From the NCBI RefSeq assembly GCF_033568475.1, contig NW_027331831.1, forward strand, positions 6,448,001-6,512,000: DNA of 64,000 nucleotides, written 5' to 3'. The notes under the pieces are model-generated. The model did no database searches. It was not told the origin of the DNA and saw nothing but the letters and a program-made list of their open reading frames with translations. The position numbers and the translations under genes are program-made. Below are positions 1-11,941 of the stretch, one piece after another. How positions within the stretch are numbered: the stretch's first letter is position 1; the number at the start of each line of letters is the position of its first letter. The DNA is from Henckelia pumila (lineage: Eukaryota > Streptophyta > Magnoliopsida > Lamiales > Gesneriaceae).

Positions 1-455
1 TCGTCACAAAATTACTGTCACTGGACGAATTACCCTAATACCTATAAGCACACAGCAACAACTGAAGAGCTCCTGTTTCTAAGTTTCTAATTCAAAATTT
101 TCACCAAAAACTTATCTGATTAGGGATTCAGAAACCATAATAACAAAACAAAGTTACAAAGTGATTGATTAATATTTCATCCGCGCTAACTAGGCATTGG
201 CGAATCTGCAACAATTCTTTGCTTATATTTAGATAATACCGAACTAATAATTTCATATTACAGGGATTGGCTGAGCTTTAAACAAAGAAATCCTACAATT
301 TAATATCCAGAACTCATAAAATTAGCAATTAGGAACTTTAGTGAGTTGAGATGCAAGATCTCTAGTTGACCGACCCACAATCAAAACACACAAAATTCAA
401 AATAGATTTAACATATAACAATAAATGGGAAAAAACAAAAAAACAAAAAAGTTAC

Positions 456-782
456 CCAATATCGTAGAGATAAAAAGTCAGAGAGGCTCTGAGAAGGAGA
501 GAATCCGAGGCTAATCTGCTTAGCAGCGTCGATCTGAGCGGTTTCCGGGTCATCGGCACTTTGCCCCGGATCCGAGACGCTGATTGCCAGCGCCAATTGG
601 ACCTGAAATTCCTCCTCGAAGAAATTGAAACTACTTTCAGCCTCGTCGGCCAAGGACGACGCGGCGGCGGCAGGCAAATCGGAGGGCGATGGTAGCGATG
701 ACGTCGGCGGCTGAGACGGCGTCGTTTGGTGATGGTGATCGCCTATGTGAAGCTTCCGCAGAAAGTGTTTCACCTTCGACAT
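456..782 (-). CDS. Raf-like MAPKKK (SIS8/EDR1 group), first coding exon only
   Basis: This exon encodes the N-terminus of a plant B3-type Raf-like MAP kinase kinase kinase, a family acting in sugar, stress and defence signalling. It opens with the basic MSKVKHFLRKLHIGDHHHQ, followed by a Ser/Pro/Ala-rich linker and the conserved block FNFFEEEFQVQLALAIS (about residues 52-68), then DPETAQIDAAKQISLG and FLSLRYW. These are hallmarks of the region before the EDR1 domain in At1g73660/At1g18160-type proteins, recalled from memory. The ATG is 780-782. The exon ends at a GTAACT donor (455-454), right after the LRYW codons, where this family has an intron. EDR1 and kinase domains must lie left of the window. 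EDR1 itself is less likely because its extreme N-terminus differs. Confidence 0.85.
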
Positions 783-1180
783 GGTTCAACCCTCATCGAC
801 CGGGAAAAAGTCGCCGCTAGATGATAATTATAATAATAGACAATCGGAAAAGTGAAATCAATCGCATGAGGCTAAAGTGCGCAGCGGTTGCGTACGATTT
901 CTGAGTTTCGAGAATGAATGATGGAGTCGCGATACGGTGGGCGTGGCGTATATTAGAAAAGAGGCGAGACGCGGTTTTAACTTGCGCACTGGATCGGAAG
1001 CTGAGTGGGGGCAAGGACTAGAGTAACTGAGCAAGTCTTCATAGACAAGCTACCAAGGTAGAAAAAACCAAATGGATATTAAATTATTTTTTTTCTTTTT
1101 GTTAATTAATTTATTATATAATAAATTATAAATATATACCGATATAATTCTTACAAGGATTTAATGCAGTAGGCAAAAGA
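783..1180 (-). promoter_or_regulatory. 5' leader and proximal promoter area of the MAPKKK
   Basis: This is the moderately GC-rich stretch upstream of the MAPKKK start codon, and it contains no credible ORF. A leader of about 200-250 bp is plausible because base composition falls sharply to AT-rich beyond about 1075. No TATA box stands out, so the assignment rests on position only. Confidence 0.35.
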
Positions 1181-1393
1181 AATTTTTTTTTTTTTGTGAC
1201 GTTGGAATCCGCATGCGCTATTTTTCGGTGCGCTCTGGGTAAACCCCGAACTAACGCAATAGTTTGCAAACTACGCTAGTCAGGTAAATCACATTGGGCA
1301 AACTCTGTGTGGCAGGCTAGTCCAAGAAAATGTTGGCAGGGGAATCGAACTCCTGACATCTGGCCAAGAGTTCACATACTCCACCAACTTGAA
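1181..1393 (-). mobile_element. tRNA-derived SINE, family A, near-complete copy
   Basis: On the minus strand the element starts with a tRNA-like head (GTTGGTGGAGTATGTGAACT, then a B-box-like GAGTTCGATTCCCC). It continues through a body with CTATTGCGTT-type and TTTACCCAG-type blocks and ends in CGTCAC plus an A-run. A short target-site duplication, caaaaga, lies at 1174-1180 and 1394-1400. The same body recurs at 13901-14127, 16618-16696, 17608-17762 and 44019-44210, which shows it is a family. The length of about 213 bp is normal for a plant SINE. Confidence 0.75.
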
Positions 1394-1400
1394 CAAAAGA

Positions 1401-4400
1401 TTTATTTTATTTAAGTATGCAGTGTACAGAAATAAAAGTTCAATTACAAAATTCACAAAATTTACATCTGAAAAATTAGTAACTAATAATTATCATTGCG
1501 CGATAATATTTGTCATTGTAGTGATCATCTACCAAAAGTAAGTATAAATTTGATGTCATATTATATATATTCGACTTGTGATTACAATATAAAAATTTAG
1601 TAAATTTAGAAAGAATTTTTTTTATTAATTAACAACTCGAAAGGTATTTGATGCCTCGTATACATGTTTTGATCTTTATCACGACCAAGTTCATTTACTT
1701 ACTTTTCTCAAGTTATTGTGTCCTTGCAATCTAAAGAAGTTAAATAAATAACATTATTGACTCACAAAACATTATAACAAGAAAAGCGCGCGCCCGCACT
1801 GGCATGAACTCTTCATCGAGAACTCTTTCAATAGCTCTACCTAGCTAGCCCGTGAGAGCCTTTATGAACCAATTTGATCAATCAATCGGAACATGACCGT
1901 AAGTGTGCTCATCAAATCTTGATAAAATGGTTATCGTGCCTAGATATTCAGATATACAAACATAAAATCCAGTTTAAATGAAAAATATCCTCAAAAACCC
2001 AATATGTTTATATGCACGAATATCTAAAATCTCAATTCTGAGTTTTTTTTTATCAGAGTTAATATTGCACAAGATAACTTGTTTCAGCTGACCACATACC
2101 CATTTGATCCTAAGCATATCGACCCAACCGGATCAAGTCATACCAGGAATCATGAGATTATAAGATTTGTATTCGTCGCACTGGAACATACGAAATCTTG
2201 ATATTCAATATTCATGATCATCAGTGTCCAAAAATTATTATTAGTCTTTAACACGTGTGTTGGGTTTTATGGACTCTTATTGTGGAGGAAAAAACATCAG
2301 AAAATGCTCAATATGAATCAACCGTAATTAGTAGCATAAGATAAACATACATAATTGATTAAAAAATATACCAGCTAAGCAACAATGTAGGATTATTGAC
2401 CAACATTAGAATATTTTAAATAAAATTAATTTTACTTACAATGATTAAAACCAAGATATAATTCCAAAGTTTCCAACTATCTCAAATAATGTACTAAAAA
2501 GTCTAAATTGTTTGATTAAGACTCATTAAAGCTCGGATTAATCTTTCTTAAGTTTGAAATTTCGTCACGTAAATTTATAAAAAATATTTTTTTAAAAAAA
2601 TTAAAGACGACAAATTTTTTATTTTATTTTTATTTAAGATTTCTCTCAAATTTTAGTAAAAAAAAATCCTACTAAATACAAAAACTTGACTATATATCTC
2701 AGAAGAAATTTTTTTTAAAAAAATACAACCTAAATATTTTCGTTTTGTTTTGTTTTTATCAATATTTGCGTGTTGGGACCGGGGAAATATAATATTACCT
2801 CTACAGATAAATTAAAGGGTCATTGCGAATTGAAATTAATGTGGAAAATTTAAAATAAATATTATTTTATCATACGTGTTGAACCAGTGTCGGTGGTAAC
2901 TGGCACGGCTGCATAATTCAATTAACCAGACCGAAGTAATCAATGTCACATTAATAATTTCATCTCATCCTAAATTTAAGATCATAATTAATTAATTATT
3001 TCATTGATCAAAGCGTAATCAATAAGTAATGGAGTAACAAGTATTATTTCTTTAAGTCTTTTTGGATTGACTTTTTTCGGGAGGCTGCAAAAAAGTGATC
3101 AATCCACTGTTATACTTTAATAATTATTTGAAAAACACTTTAATAATGTCGATTATTGTACTGATTAATTGCTAAAGTCGTGTAATTAAACCAAATTCTT
3201 GATCAAGTCTCCAACTGATTGCACAAATTTTATCGGAGATGGGTGAGACAGAGCCAATGGAGGATCGATGATTGCCCTCGTCAATAAGGATGACAATAGA
3301 GCGAGTTCGGGACGGGTTTAATTAAACTCGAGACTTGTTCCGCCGAGATAAAATAGAACCCGGACTCCAACCCGCCTCGCCTCTTTTTTGGAACCGCCTG
3401 CCTCGCCTCAAAATCCGAGCTGGTCCAACCTGAGTTTGGACCCGCGAACCCGTTAATATTTAATTTCTAAAAAAGCTTAAATAAATTATTATTTATATTA
3501 ACAAAAAAAACACATGCGTTTCGTGAGTGATATAATATATAAATTTCATATTTTTTAAGTGTATATATTTTAGTTTTAAATTCACTTGATTTAATTATAA
3601 TTATCTACAAAATGATTGAGATGTAATTGTAATTTTGATACAAAATTTATCACTCAAATAATAAGCTTTAACAATAATAGATACTTATATTAAAAAAATA
3701 TGATATATCTTTAGTTAGAAGAACAAAAAGAACATGATTTCTTGGCCATTCACAAAAGAGAAACCTTCAAAGAAATAATTATGACAAAAATGTTAAATTC
3801 CATCGTTGAAGTTTCACAAGTATAAAGTTGATAAATTTAATAAAAATTTCAGAAAATACTACATTTTGAATCTTGATTTAAATAAATGATAAGGATAACC
3901 TCAAATTAAAGTATGATTCGACATTCTTCCCCAAAAAAATTAGTGAAGGTCCCATGACCTACCAATAATCATGATAAATGTTTCAATTAGGATAAATAAA
4001 AATTAGCTATCATGCACTTGTATTCAAATTTAAGAAAGAAAATAAAAGTTTTTAGCGAGATGAAACTCTACTCAAAGTGCAAATAAAACGAATAAATATG
4101 ATTTTGGTCCAGATTTGGGTGAGTTTAATAGCAGATGAATTTCATCTTTCGATTTTGAAGGAGTTGAAGAGAACGATACGTGAGAAAAGTTTGGAAGAGA
4201 AGAGAACGAGTTATTTGGAAGAGCACAAGTTATCATCCAGTTAAATTTCAAGCGGTTTTAATCACTTTTACTTTCATAAACTAAATCAAGGCTAAATTTG
4301 TGATTTGGTTGTTGGACATACCATCGTAGCAAAAACAGTTTCTCTAACTCCTGTCAAACTTAATAATATAGTAAAATAATATATATATAACATATTACTG

Positions 4401-4405
4401 TATAT
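1401..4405. other. AT-rich intergenic stretch without a gene
   Basis: I see no coding sequence here. At about 3285-3457 a GC-richer patch of repeated cgggac/cccgcctcgcc motifs resembles one end of a non-autonomous hAT-type element of the 'gggatgacaat...gcggg' kind. I could not find a matching second end, so I do not call it. The remainder is simple AT-rich sequence with A and T runs. Confidence 0.5.
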
Positions 4406-5290
4406 TGTAAAACCCAAAAAATCCATAAATCTACTCACAAGTATTAAAGAGAATTTAAATAAAATTTAAATAAGTTTATTTCATTTAATCGTGATTTAAA
4501 AATTTTGTTTAAATTAAATGAGTTTATTTTATTTAATTAATTATTAAAAGGGATGCACATCCATATATATACATACATGTATGCATTGAGCAAGGAAAGA
4601 AAAGAAAAACACAAACCCTAATCTCCAAACCCGTCCAGCTCGCTTCCCTCTACGCAGCTGTCGTATTTTTCTCATATCTCCTTCGTCCAATGTCCAAACT
4701 TCAATCTGTTTGAAGGGTTATCTTTCTTACGTTTGTGGCTTCGATTTGAATCATGAATCACTGTTTTTTATGGTCGTTTCAGCCTAGATAGGATCCTTCT
4801 TGTAAGACGTTTCTGCACAGATTTTTTATTCCATTTCTTCTAAGATTTTACCTTTGATTCTTGGTGTCTTCTCACCATATAAAGTTTTATTTAGAGCTTA
4901 GGAACATCTGAACCAATTCCTGGATTTTTGAGCATGTCTCGATTTCATTTGAATAAGGCTAGATCTCTACCTAGGTCCAAGCTAATTCGGTTCTTTGTAG
5001 AACAAAGACAAGTGCAAGTTTTTTAAAGCTTTTGAAACTCATTCAAGCTATTATGTATTTTGATAAAATGATATGTATCACTATGTTATATGACGATGTA
5101 TGTTTAGATCTTTAAGAGTTTTGAAAAAAAAAAAAGAAGATATATGTAGATGTGTTTTTGTAAACTTTTGAAAGTAGCAAGTTTTTCAAATATTTTGAAA
5201 CCATCATTCAAGGATATAAATAATTTGATATGAAAAATGTATGATTATGTGTATATCTCTATGATTTTATGAGTTTTGAAGAGCATGTTA

Positions 5291-5843
5291 CATGGGAGGA
5301 TCTATTAAGGGGCAAGGGAGGATATGTGCCCCTCCTTGAGTTTTGATATCAAAGTATTAGCATGTCTTTAGATTTTAAAATTAAAATTATGCACATATAT
5401 AAAATTAATCCAATGATCTAGAAGTCAAAATTTACCACTCCGCGTGTTATTTAAGAATCGTCTGTAATCCAATGGGAGATGAATATATGAATAATAGTTT
5501 AATTACGTGTATTGAAAATGATATATTTCTTAGTTTGTTTGTGTCTCGATTATAAAGGTCACATTTTTTTCTCAAATATATAGTCTTATATAATATATTT
5601 AGTAATCTTGTTTTTACTTTTTTACTAATATACTCCTATTAAATACGTTTTGAAAAAAGTGTAACCATTTTTGAATGAATCGAGTAGGGATAAAATATAA
5701 ATTTTGTGTGTAAATTTATTTTTTCAATGATTTTTCTTAATTTGTGAGTTTGAAAAAACAAGCCTATATAATTGAAACATATGAACTATTTTTTAAATTC
5801 GGTTCTTGGACCTCTCTTGACAAAATTTCTGGATCTGCCACTG
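5291..5843. mobile_element. hAT-type MITE (553 bp)
   Basis: The ends form imperfect terminal inverted repeats (left CATGGGAGGATCTA, right end reading inward CAGTGGCAGATCCAG). They are flanked by an exact 8-bp target duplication, gcatgtta, at 5283-5290 and 5844-5851, as expected for hAT elements. There is no transposase inside, so the element is non-autonomous. It sits within the older LTR-like sequence and so is younger than it. Confidence 0.7.
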
Positions 5844-6782
5844 GCATGTTATATGTTTGATTGTATTCGTGAAACTTGAGTTGTTCTTGATGTTCTTGGA
5901 AGAATTTTTTAAGATGATTGTGAAGTTGAATGTTTTGAAACCTTGTGGTGTTCTTGAAGCTTTTTGATGCAAAATAAGTTAGGATTTTGGGTAAAAGAAG
6001 TTTATGTTTGAAGTTTGAAGTTTGAAGTATTGAAGTTGTATTCGGTGGCACCGGATTAGCGACATCCGTTACGATTTTGAGGATCACGACTGGTGTACTA
6101 ATCCAAATAACTTGAGGCAAACTTTGTTTGAAAGCTAGTTTATATATCTACAATTTTAATGTTTTAAGTTTTGTCCAAATCCGGAAGGCTTGCCAAAATC
6201 ACCTCGAAGTGTGTCGGTTGCTTTGAAATTTCTGTGCTGACCCATCTTGGGAGAATGAGTATAACTTTTTACTAAAAAAATCCAATTGGGATGAAACCAG
6301 CGGAATTTTAAATCCAGTACAAAGGGTTACAACCTTTATGTTTACCACTTTTTCAAAATCAGGCCGCAAAATAAAGTTTTAGAGCGTGCAAATGGCCACA
6401 TCTGTGCAGGGCTAGTGAGAAATGGCTCCCCCGCGCATGACCTTCGAATTTAAGTTTTTAAAATGTTATTTTAGGGTCTTAAATTCATGGTTATGATCTT
6501 TTTAAGACTTGTATAATTTTCTTTAAGAGTTCCTATGAAAAAGTTTCAAATTTTACGTCAAGAACGGAAAGAACGATTTACGTGGACCGCTTACGTTATG
6601 TGATGGATGTACATGTCTAAGTTTCATTCATGAAACCTATGTTTAATATGAAAGTATGATTTTTATTATCTACAATATGCATGAAGTTATCGAGTAAAGA
6701 TTTATGTTCATGAAATGAAATTTAAGGGCGAAAGCCATATGTTTGTTGTACAACGAGAACTGCGAATGTGCTCATTATGATG

Positions 6783-7296
6783 TGTAAGAATGTGTCTTAA
6801 ACCAAAAGGCCTATTAATTCTGTTATACCTTTTCTAGCTTGGGCTTGATATATTGGACTGGCCATCTTGTGTGTTGGGCCTAATTCCAGCTCTAAGTCGG
6901 AAGTCGATCGAATCAGAATTCAGAGGAAGCAGGAGGATCAAGAAGTATAGGAAACAAGTGTTGTGTATAAAGAAGTAGCTTGGATTGTACTTTGTCTTGA
7001 GAATTATACTCTGTAATCTGTATTTTTCTGATTGAAGATCTAATAAAGTGGTTGGTGTTCATCCGTGGATGTAGATCATTTATGATCGAACCACGTAATC
7101 TGGGGTGTCTCGATTTCTTGTGCTCTATGGATTATTAAATTTTCTTAGCATTTTTCTTGTGAAGTGTGGTTGAGCAGGTTCAGTGTTTCTTGCTAGATTA
7201 TTGTGTTTTGTTTCTTGAATCGATCAGTGTTGAATCTATTTGCGCTGAGGATTGATTTCTCTGGTTGGAATTAGAAAGTGATTACATTTTTTTACA
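6783..7296 (+). repeat. 5' LTR of the copia element
   Basis: This is the 514-bp repeat beginning TGTAAGAATG and ending TTTACA, matched by the 625-bp repeat at 11317-11941. The two differ in length, the 3' copy being longer. Confidence 0.92.
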
Positions 7297-7298
7297 AG

Positions 7299-7316
7299 TG
7301 GCGCCGTCCGTGGGAA
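7299..7316 (+). other. primer-binding site of the copia element
   Basis: TGGCGCCGTCCGTGGGAA begins two bases after the 5' LTR. Copia elements usually carry a Met-initiator-type site (TGGTATCAGAGC). This one instead looks like the site I associate with some Ty3/gypsy Tat-lineage elements. The cognate tRNA was not identified. Confidence 0.6.
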
Positions 7317-7330
7317 TCGCATTGAAGAAA

Positions 7331-8065
7331 ATGGGATCACTTAAGTTCGATTTAGAGAAATTCACTGGGAAGAATGATTTTTCTTTATGGAGAATCAAAA
7401 TGAGAGCAATATTGATTCAACAAGGTTTGATTGATGCCCTGGAAGGGAAAGAAGAACGGCTGGGGGATGAGAAATCTGTCAAAGATAGGGAGATTCTGAT
7501 GAATAAGGCACACAACACCATTGTATTGTGTCTTGGAGATAAACCACTTTGTGAAATGGCCAAGGAGACATCACCAACTGCTGTTTGGAACAAGTTGGAG
7601 TCCCTCTATATGACGAAATCCTTGGCTAACAGGTTTTATATGAAACAGAGACTCTATTCCTTCAAGATACATCAAGAAAAGAAGTTGGATGATCAGTTAG
7701 ATGAGTTCATCAAGATTCTTGATGATCTGGAGAATCTCGACATAAAACTTGATGATGAAGACCGAGCCCTGATATTATTGAATGCTCTCCCAAAGTCTTT
7801 TGAAAATTTCAAAGACGCATTGTTGTATGGTAGGAAACAATCAATAACATTGGAAGAGGTACAATCGGCCATTCAATCTAAGGAATTACAGAAGAAACTA
7901 AAGAATGCTATCGAGCCTAAAGGAGAGAGTCTTGTAACTCGAGGTAGACCTGAGAAGAGGACAAGGAAAACTAAGGATTTTAGACCAAGATCAAAGAGTC
8001 AGACAAGATATAAATGTTTTCACTGCCATAAGGAAGGACACTTTAAAAGGGATTGCCCTGACTGA
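7331..8065 (+). CDS. copia gag region
   Basis: This is the gag part of the retrotransposon. It opens MGSLKFDLEKFTGKNDFSLW, the standard start of the UBN2 (retrotran_gag_2) domain, and runs through the helical capsid-like segment. It ends in a CCHC zinc knuckle, CFHCHKEGHFKRDC, close to the C-terminus. The product packages element RNA in virus-like particles. The start is taken at 7331, outside the LTR, because the gag homology begins there. Confidence 0.85.
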   Translation: MGSLKFDLEKFTGKNDFSLWRIKMRAILIQQGLIDALEGKEERLGDEKSVKDREILMNKAHNTIVLCLGDKPLCEMAKETSPTAVWNKLESLYMTKSLANRFYMKQRLYSFKIHQEKKLDDQLDEFIKILDDLENLDIKLDDEDRALILLNALPKSFENFKDALLYGRKQSITLEEVQSAIQSKELQKKLKNAIEPKGESLVTRGRPEKRTRKTKDFRPRSKSQTRYKCFHCHKEGHFKRDCPD

Positions 8066-8098
8066 AAATTTAAAGTCAAAAGTGAAGGAGAAGTTGCT

Positions 8099-11000
8099 GT
8101 GGCAGAAGAAGGATATGAATCAGCTGAGGCCCTTAATATAACTGGGAAGGATCCTAATAATGAGTGGATCTTAGACTCAGGATGTTCATTCCATATGTGT
8201 CCAAATAAGTCATGGTTTGAGAGCATTGAAGAATCCGAAGAAGGGGTAGTGTTACTGGGAAACAACAAGACTTGCAGGATCAAAGGCATTGGAAGTGTAA
8301 GACTGATATTACATGATGGAACAGATAAAATCCTGCATGATGTTAGACTAGTACCTGAACTAAAGAGGAATCTGATATCCCTTGGCACTTTGGATTCACT
8401 TGGCTATGTCTTTAAATCAAAAAATGGAACACTCAAAGTATTGAAAGGCTCCCTTGTGGTAATGAAAGCTGTGAAGAAGAATTCTCTGTATATACTGCTG
8501 GGAAGTACTGTAATAGGGGGTGCATCAGTAGTACAAGAGAAAGTGGACAATACAAGGTTATGGCATCTAAGGATGGGATACCTAAGTGAAAGTGGTCTAC
8601 ACGAATTAGCCAAACAAAATCTACTCTGTGGGGATAAGATCACTGATCTGGATCTTTGTGAGCACTGTGTGTTAGGCAAAGCAAAAAGGGCAAAGTTCCA
8701 GCAAGCCGTTCATACATCAACAAAACCACTTCAGTATGTACATTCTGATCTTTGGGGTCCATCAAAGACAGAAACAAATGGAGGAGGTAGATATTTCATA
8801 TCCATCATTGATGACTTTACAAGGAGACTTTGGGTTTATATACTCAAGACAAAGGATAAAGCTCTGAACAAGTTTAAGAACTGGGTTCAAGTGAAAGAAA
8901 CAAAAATAGACATGAAGGTGAAGAACTTGAGGACTGATAATGGCTTGGAATACTGCTCTGAGGAATTTGCCCAATATTGTAAGTTTAAAGGAATCACAAG
9001 GCACAGAACAAATCCAAGAACTCCACATCAAAACGGTTTGGCAGAAAGAATGAATCGAACATTGCTTGAAAGGGTTAGATGTATGTTATTATATGCTAGC
9101 CTGCCAAAGTCTTTCTGGGGTGAAGCCCTTTCTACAGCATGTTACTTGATCAATAGAAGCCGGTTTAGTGCGATAGGTTTCAAGAATCCTATGGATTTAT
9201 GGAGTGGGACTCCCTCTGATTACTCAAAGCTCAAGATATTTGGTAGCTTGGCATATGCACATGTCAAGCAAGACAAGTTAGAACCAAGGGCATTGAGGTG
9301 TGTGTTTATAGGTTACCCTGAAGGGGTAAAAGGTTATAAGATATGGAATATGGAACCTACTGGTACAAGGTGTTTCAATACGAGAGATGTCACCTTTGAT
9401 GAAACAAGATTAGGATACTTAGTAAACAAGGAGGGAAACATCCAGAAATATGGTGCTCATAAGAAATCTCAGGCTGAGGTGGAGCTTATAAAGGAGAACT
9501 CTTTGAAAAAAACTGAGGAATACCATGAAACAATACATCAGACAGAAGATGTGCCAAGTGAAAGAGATCTAAGTACATATGAATTAGCAAGAGACAGAAT
9601 AAGGAGGGAAACAAGACCTCCACAAAGATTTGGGTATGCTGACCTAACTTTGTATGCACTAACTGTAGCAGAGCAGGTGGAAAAACATGAACCATCAAAC
9701 TACAAAGAGGCAGTATCTGGAAAATTCAGAAGACAGTGGCAGGATGCAATGGATGATGAAATCAGCTTACTTCTAAAGAATAAGACATGGAAACTTGTAC
9801 TCAGACCCCATAAACAGAGATTTTTGGGATGTAAATGGTTATACAAGTTAAAAGAAGCCTTATCGAATGACAACAAGGTAAAATACAAAGCAAGACTTGT
9901 GGCCAAGGGCTATGCTCAAATAGAAGGGATTGATTATAATGAGATATACTCACATGTTGTCAAACACTGCTCTATTAGATTAGTTCTTGCCTTAATCACT
10001 CAGTTGGATTGGGAGCTAGAACAGCTTGATGTTAAGACTGCATTTTTGCATGGTGAGTTAGAGGAGATAATCTATATGGAGAATCCAGAAGGATATATAA
10101 AACCAGGAGATGAAAACCTAGTATGCTTGTTGGAAAAATCTCTTTATGGCTTGAAACAAAGCCCTCGACAATGGAATAGAAGATTTGATGAGTTTATGAA
10201 GAAGCTAAAACTGGAAATGAGCAGTTATGACAGTTGTGTTTATGTTATGAGACAAGGAACTCATGTGAAGGTTATATTGTTGCTCTATGTGGATGACATC
10301 CTTATAGCTAGCAAAGATATATCAGAAATCCAACGGTTGAAGGACAAACTAAGTTCTGAATTTGAGATAAAAGATCTAGAGAAAGCCAAGAAAATCTTAG
10401 GCATGGATATAAAGAGAGATAGACAGTCAAGGGTGCTTAACTTGACTCAATCAGCATATCTGGAAAAAGTACTTCTGAGATTCAACATGAATGCGGCTAA
10501 GGAAGTTGGCACACCTCTAGCACAACATATAAAGCTATCATCTGAACAGTCACCTAAAACTGAAGAAGAGAAGAAGGAGATGGTGCACATACCTTATGCA
10601 AGCGGTGTTGGTAGCATAATGTATGCTATGTTCTGTAGCAGACCAGATCTTGCTTATGCAATAAGCATGATTTCCAGGTTTATGTCAAATCCTGGAATTG
10701 AACATTGGAAGGCATTAAAGTGGGTGTTCAGGTATCTAAGGGGATCATCAAATCTGGGATTAGTGTTCAAAGGACAAGGAAAGGAGTCAAATCCTAAAGT
10801 GGGATATGTAGACTCGGATTTTGCTGGAAACTTGGATACAAGGAAGTCCTTAACTGGTTTTGTATTCACTGCATTTGGGACAGCAGTTACATGGAAAGCC
10901 ACCTTGCAACCAGTAGTTGCACTTTCCACCACAGAAGCCGAATTTATTGTTGCAACAGAGGCAATCAAGGAAGCCATATGGTTAAGAGGATTAGCTTCAG

Positions 11001-11263
11001 AACTTGGATATGATCAAGGTCCAATTGAAGTCTTCTGTGACAACCAGAGTGCTATACACCTAGCCAAGCACCAAGTGTTTCATGAACGGTCCAAGCATGT
11101 AGAAATCAAACTCCATTTTGTGAGAGATATTGTGTCTAAAGGTGATGTGTTGTTAAGGAAGATTGCAACAGAGGAGAATCCAGCAGATGCTTTAACAAAG
11201 TCACTATCACTTCTCAAGTTCAAGAAATGCCTTAACTTGATAAGTGTGAGTGAGAATCAGTAA
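8099..11263 (+). CDS. copia pol region (protease, integrase, RT, RNase H)
   Basis: This long open frame carries the enzymes in copia order. The aspartic protease motif WILDSGCSFH lies near residue 22, the GAG-pre-integrase block LWHLRMGYL near 155, and the integrase core YFISIIDDFT near 236. The reverse transcriptase has KARLVAKGYAQ near 600 and the catalytic YVDDIL near 729, and RNase H has STTEAEF near 943. Length and order match Tork/Tnt1-like polyproteins. The listed start is where the open frame begins and is not a proven initiator. Confidence 0.88.
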   Translation: MAEEGYESAEALNITGKDPNNEWILDSGCSFHMCPNKSWFESIEESEEGVVLLGNNKTCRIKGIGSVRLILHDGTDKILHDVRLVPELKRNLISLGTLDSLGYVFKSKNGTLKVLKGSLVVMKAVKKNSLYILLGSTVIGGASVVQEKVDNTRLWHLRMGYLSESGLHELAKQNLLCGDKITDLDLCEHCVLGKAKRAKFQQAVHTSTKPLQYVHSDLWGPSKTETNGGGRYFISIIDDFTRRLWVYILKTKDKALNKFKNWVQVKETKIDMKVKNLRTDNGLEYCSEEFAQYCKFKGITRHRTNPRTPHQNGLAERMNRTLLERVRCMLLYASLPKSFWGEALSTACYLINRSRFSAIGFKNPMDLWSGTPSDYSKLKIFGSLAYAHVKQDKLEPRALRCVFIGYPEGVKGYKIWNMEPTGTRCFNTRDVTFDETRLGYLVNKEGNIQKYGAHKKSQAEVELIKENSLKKTEEYHETIHQTEDVPSERDLSTYELARDRIRRETRPPQRFGYADLTLYALTVAEQVEKHEPSNYKEAVSGKFRRQWQDAMDDEISLLLKNKTWKLVLRPHKQRFLGCKWLYKLKEALSNDNKVKYKARLVAKGYAQIEGIDYNEIYSHVVKHCSIRLVLALITQLDWELEQLDVKTAFLHGELEEIIYMENPEGYIKPGDENLVCLLEKSLYGLKQSPRQWNRRFDEFMKKLKLEMSSYDSCVYVMRQGTHVKVILLLYVDDILIASKDISEIQRLKDKLSSEFEIKDLEKAKKILGMDIKRDRQSRVLNLTQSAYLEKVLLRFNMNAAKEVGTPLAQHIKLSSEQSPKTEEEKKEMVHIPYASGVGSIMYAMFCSRPDLAYAISMISRFMSNPGIEHWKALKWVFRYLRGSSNLGLVFKGQGKESNPKVGYVDSDFAGNLDTRKSLTGFVFTAFGTAVTWKATLQPVVALSTTEAEFIVATEAIKEAIWLRGLASELGYDQGPIEVFCDNQSAIHLAKHQVFHERSKHVEIKLHFVRDIVSKGDVLLRKIATEENPADALTKSLSLLKFKKCLNLISVSENQ

Positions 11264-11316
11264 GATAAAGACCAGGAAAGACGAAAACCTAGCTTAGTTA
11301 AAGACAAGGTGAAGAT

Positions 11317-11941
11317 TGTAAGAATGTGTCTTAAACTAAAATGCCTATTAATTATGTTATACCTTTTCTAGCTTGGGCTTGATATATTGGACTGGCCATC
11401 TTGTGTGTTGGGCCTAATCTAAAAAAAGGGGGCCCAAGATTAACTGATATTAACGGAAAGGAGTTAGTCGGTTAATTAGGAAGCAGAATAAAAAGGGAAA
11501 GTTAGAGTCACTTTAAAGTGGGAACAATTTCCAGCTCTAAGTCGGAAGTCGATCGAATCAGAATTCAGAGGAAGCAGGAGGATCAAGAAGTATAGAAAAC
11601 AAGTGCTTTGTATAAAGAAGTAGCTTGGATTGTACTTTGTCTTGAGAATTATATTCTGTAATCTGTATTTTTTTGATTAAGGATCTAATAAAGTGGTTGG
11701 TGTTCGTCCGTGGATGTAGATCATTTATGATCGAACCACGTAATCTGGGGTGTCTCGATTTCTTGTGCTCTGTGGATTATTAAATTTTCTTAGCATTTTT
11801 CTTGTGAAGTGTGGTTGAGCAGGTTCAGTGTTTCTTGCTAGATTATTGTGTTTTGTTTCTTGAATCGATCAGTGTTGAATCTATTTGTGCTGAGGATTGA
11901 TTTCTCTGGTTGGAATTAGAAAGTGATTACATTTGTTTACA
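11317..11941 (+). repeat. 3' LTR of the copia element
   Basis: This 625-bp repeat begins TGTAAGAATG and ends TTTACA. A purine-rich stretch (aaagacaaggtgaaga) just before it is the likely polypurine tract. Confidence 0.92.

Larger units (their letters stand above)
6783..11941 (+). mobile_element. Ty1-copia LTR retrotransposon (Tork/Tnt1 type), young
   Basis: The element is bounded by TG...CA long terminal repeats (6783-7296 and 11317-11941) and an exact 5-bp target duplication, TGATG, at 6778-6782 and 11942-11946. Internal order is primer-binding site, gag, protease, integrase, reverse transcriptase, RNase H, the copia order. The closest remembered relatives are TNT1-94-type polyproteins. By eye the LTRs are about 97% identical apart from one length difference, suggesting an age of the order of one million years under usual plant LTR rates. 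The coding part lies in two open frames, gag and pol, so I count about one break; otherwise it looks whole. It is inserted in an older LTR-like sequence. Confidence 0.92.

Noticed and set aside
817-1014. 65-aa minus-strand ORF upstream of the MAPKKK
   Set aside because: It lies in the leader/promoter region, has no recognisable domain and ends in poly-Ile from AT-rich sequence.
5764-6120. 118-aa minus-strand ORF
   Set aside because: It straddles the right end of the hAT MITE and its flank. Composition is low-complexity and no domain is seen.
8020-10977. Several minus-strand ORFs within the copia element
   Set aside because: They are antisense to the gag and pol frames and show no domains of their own.
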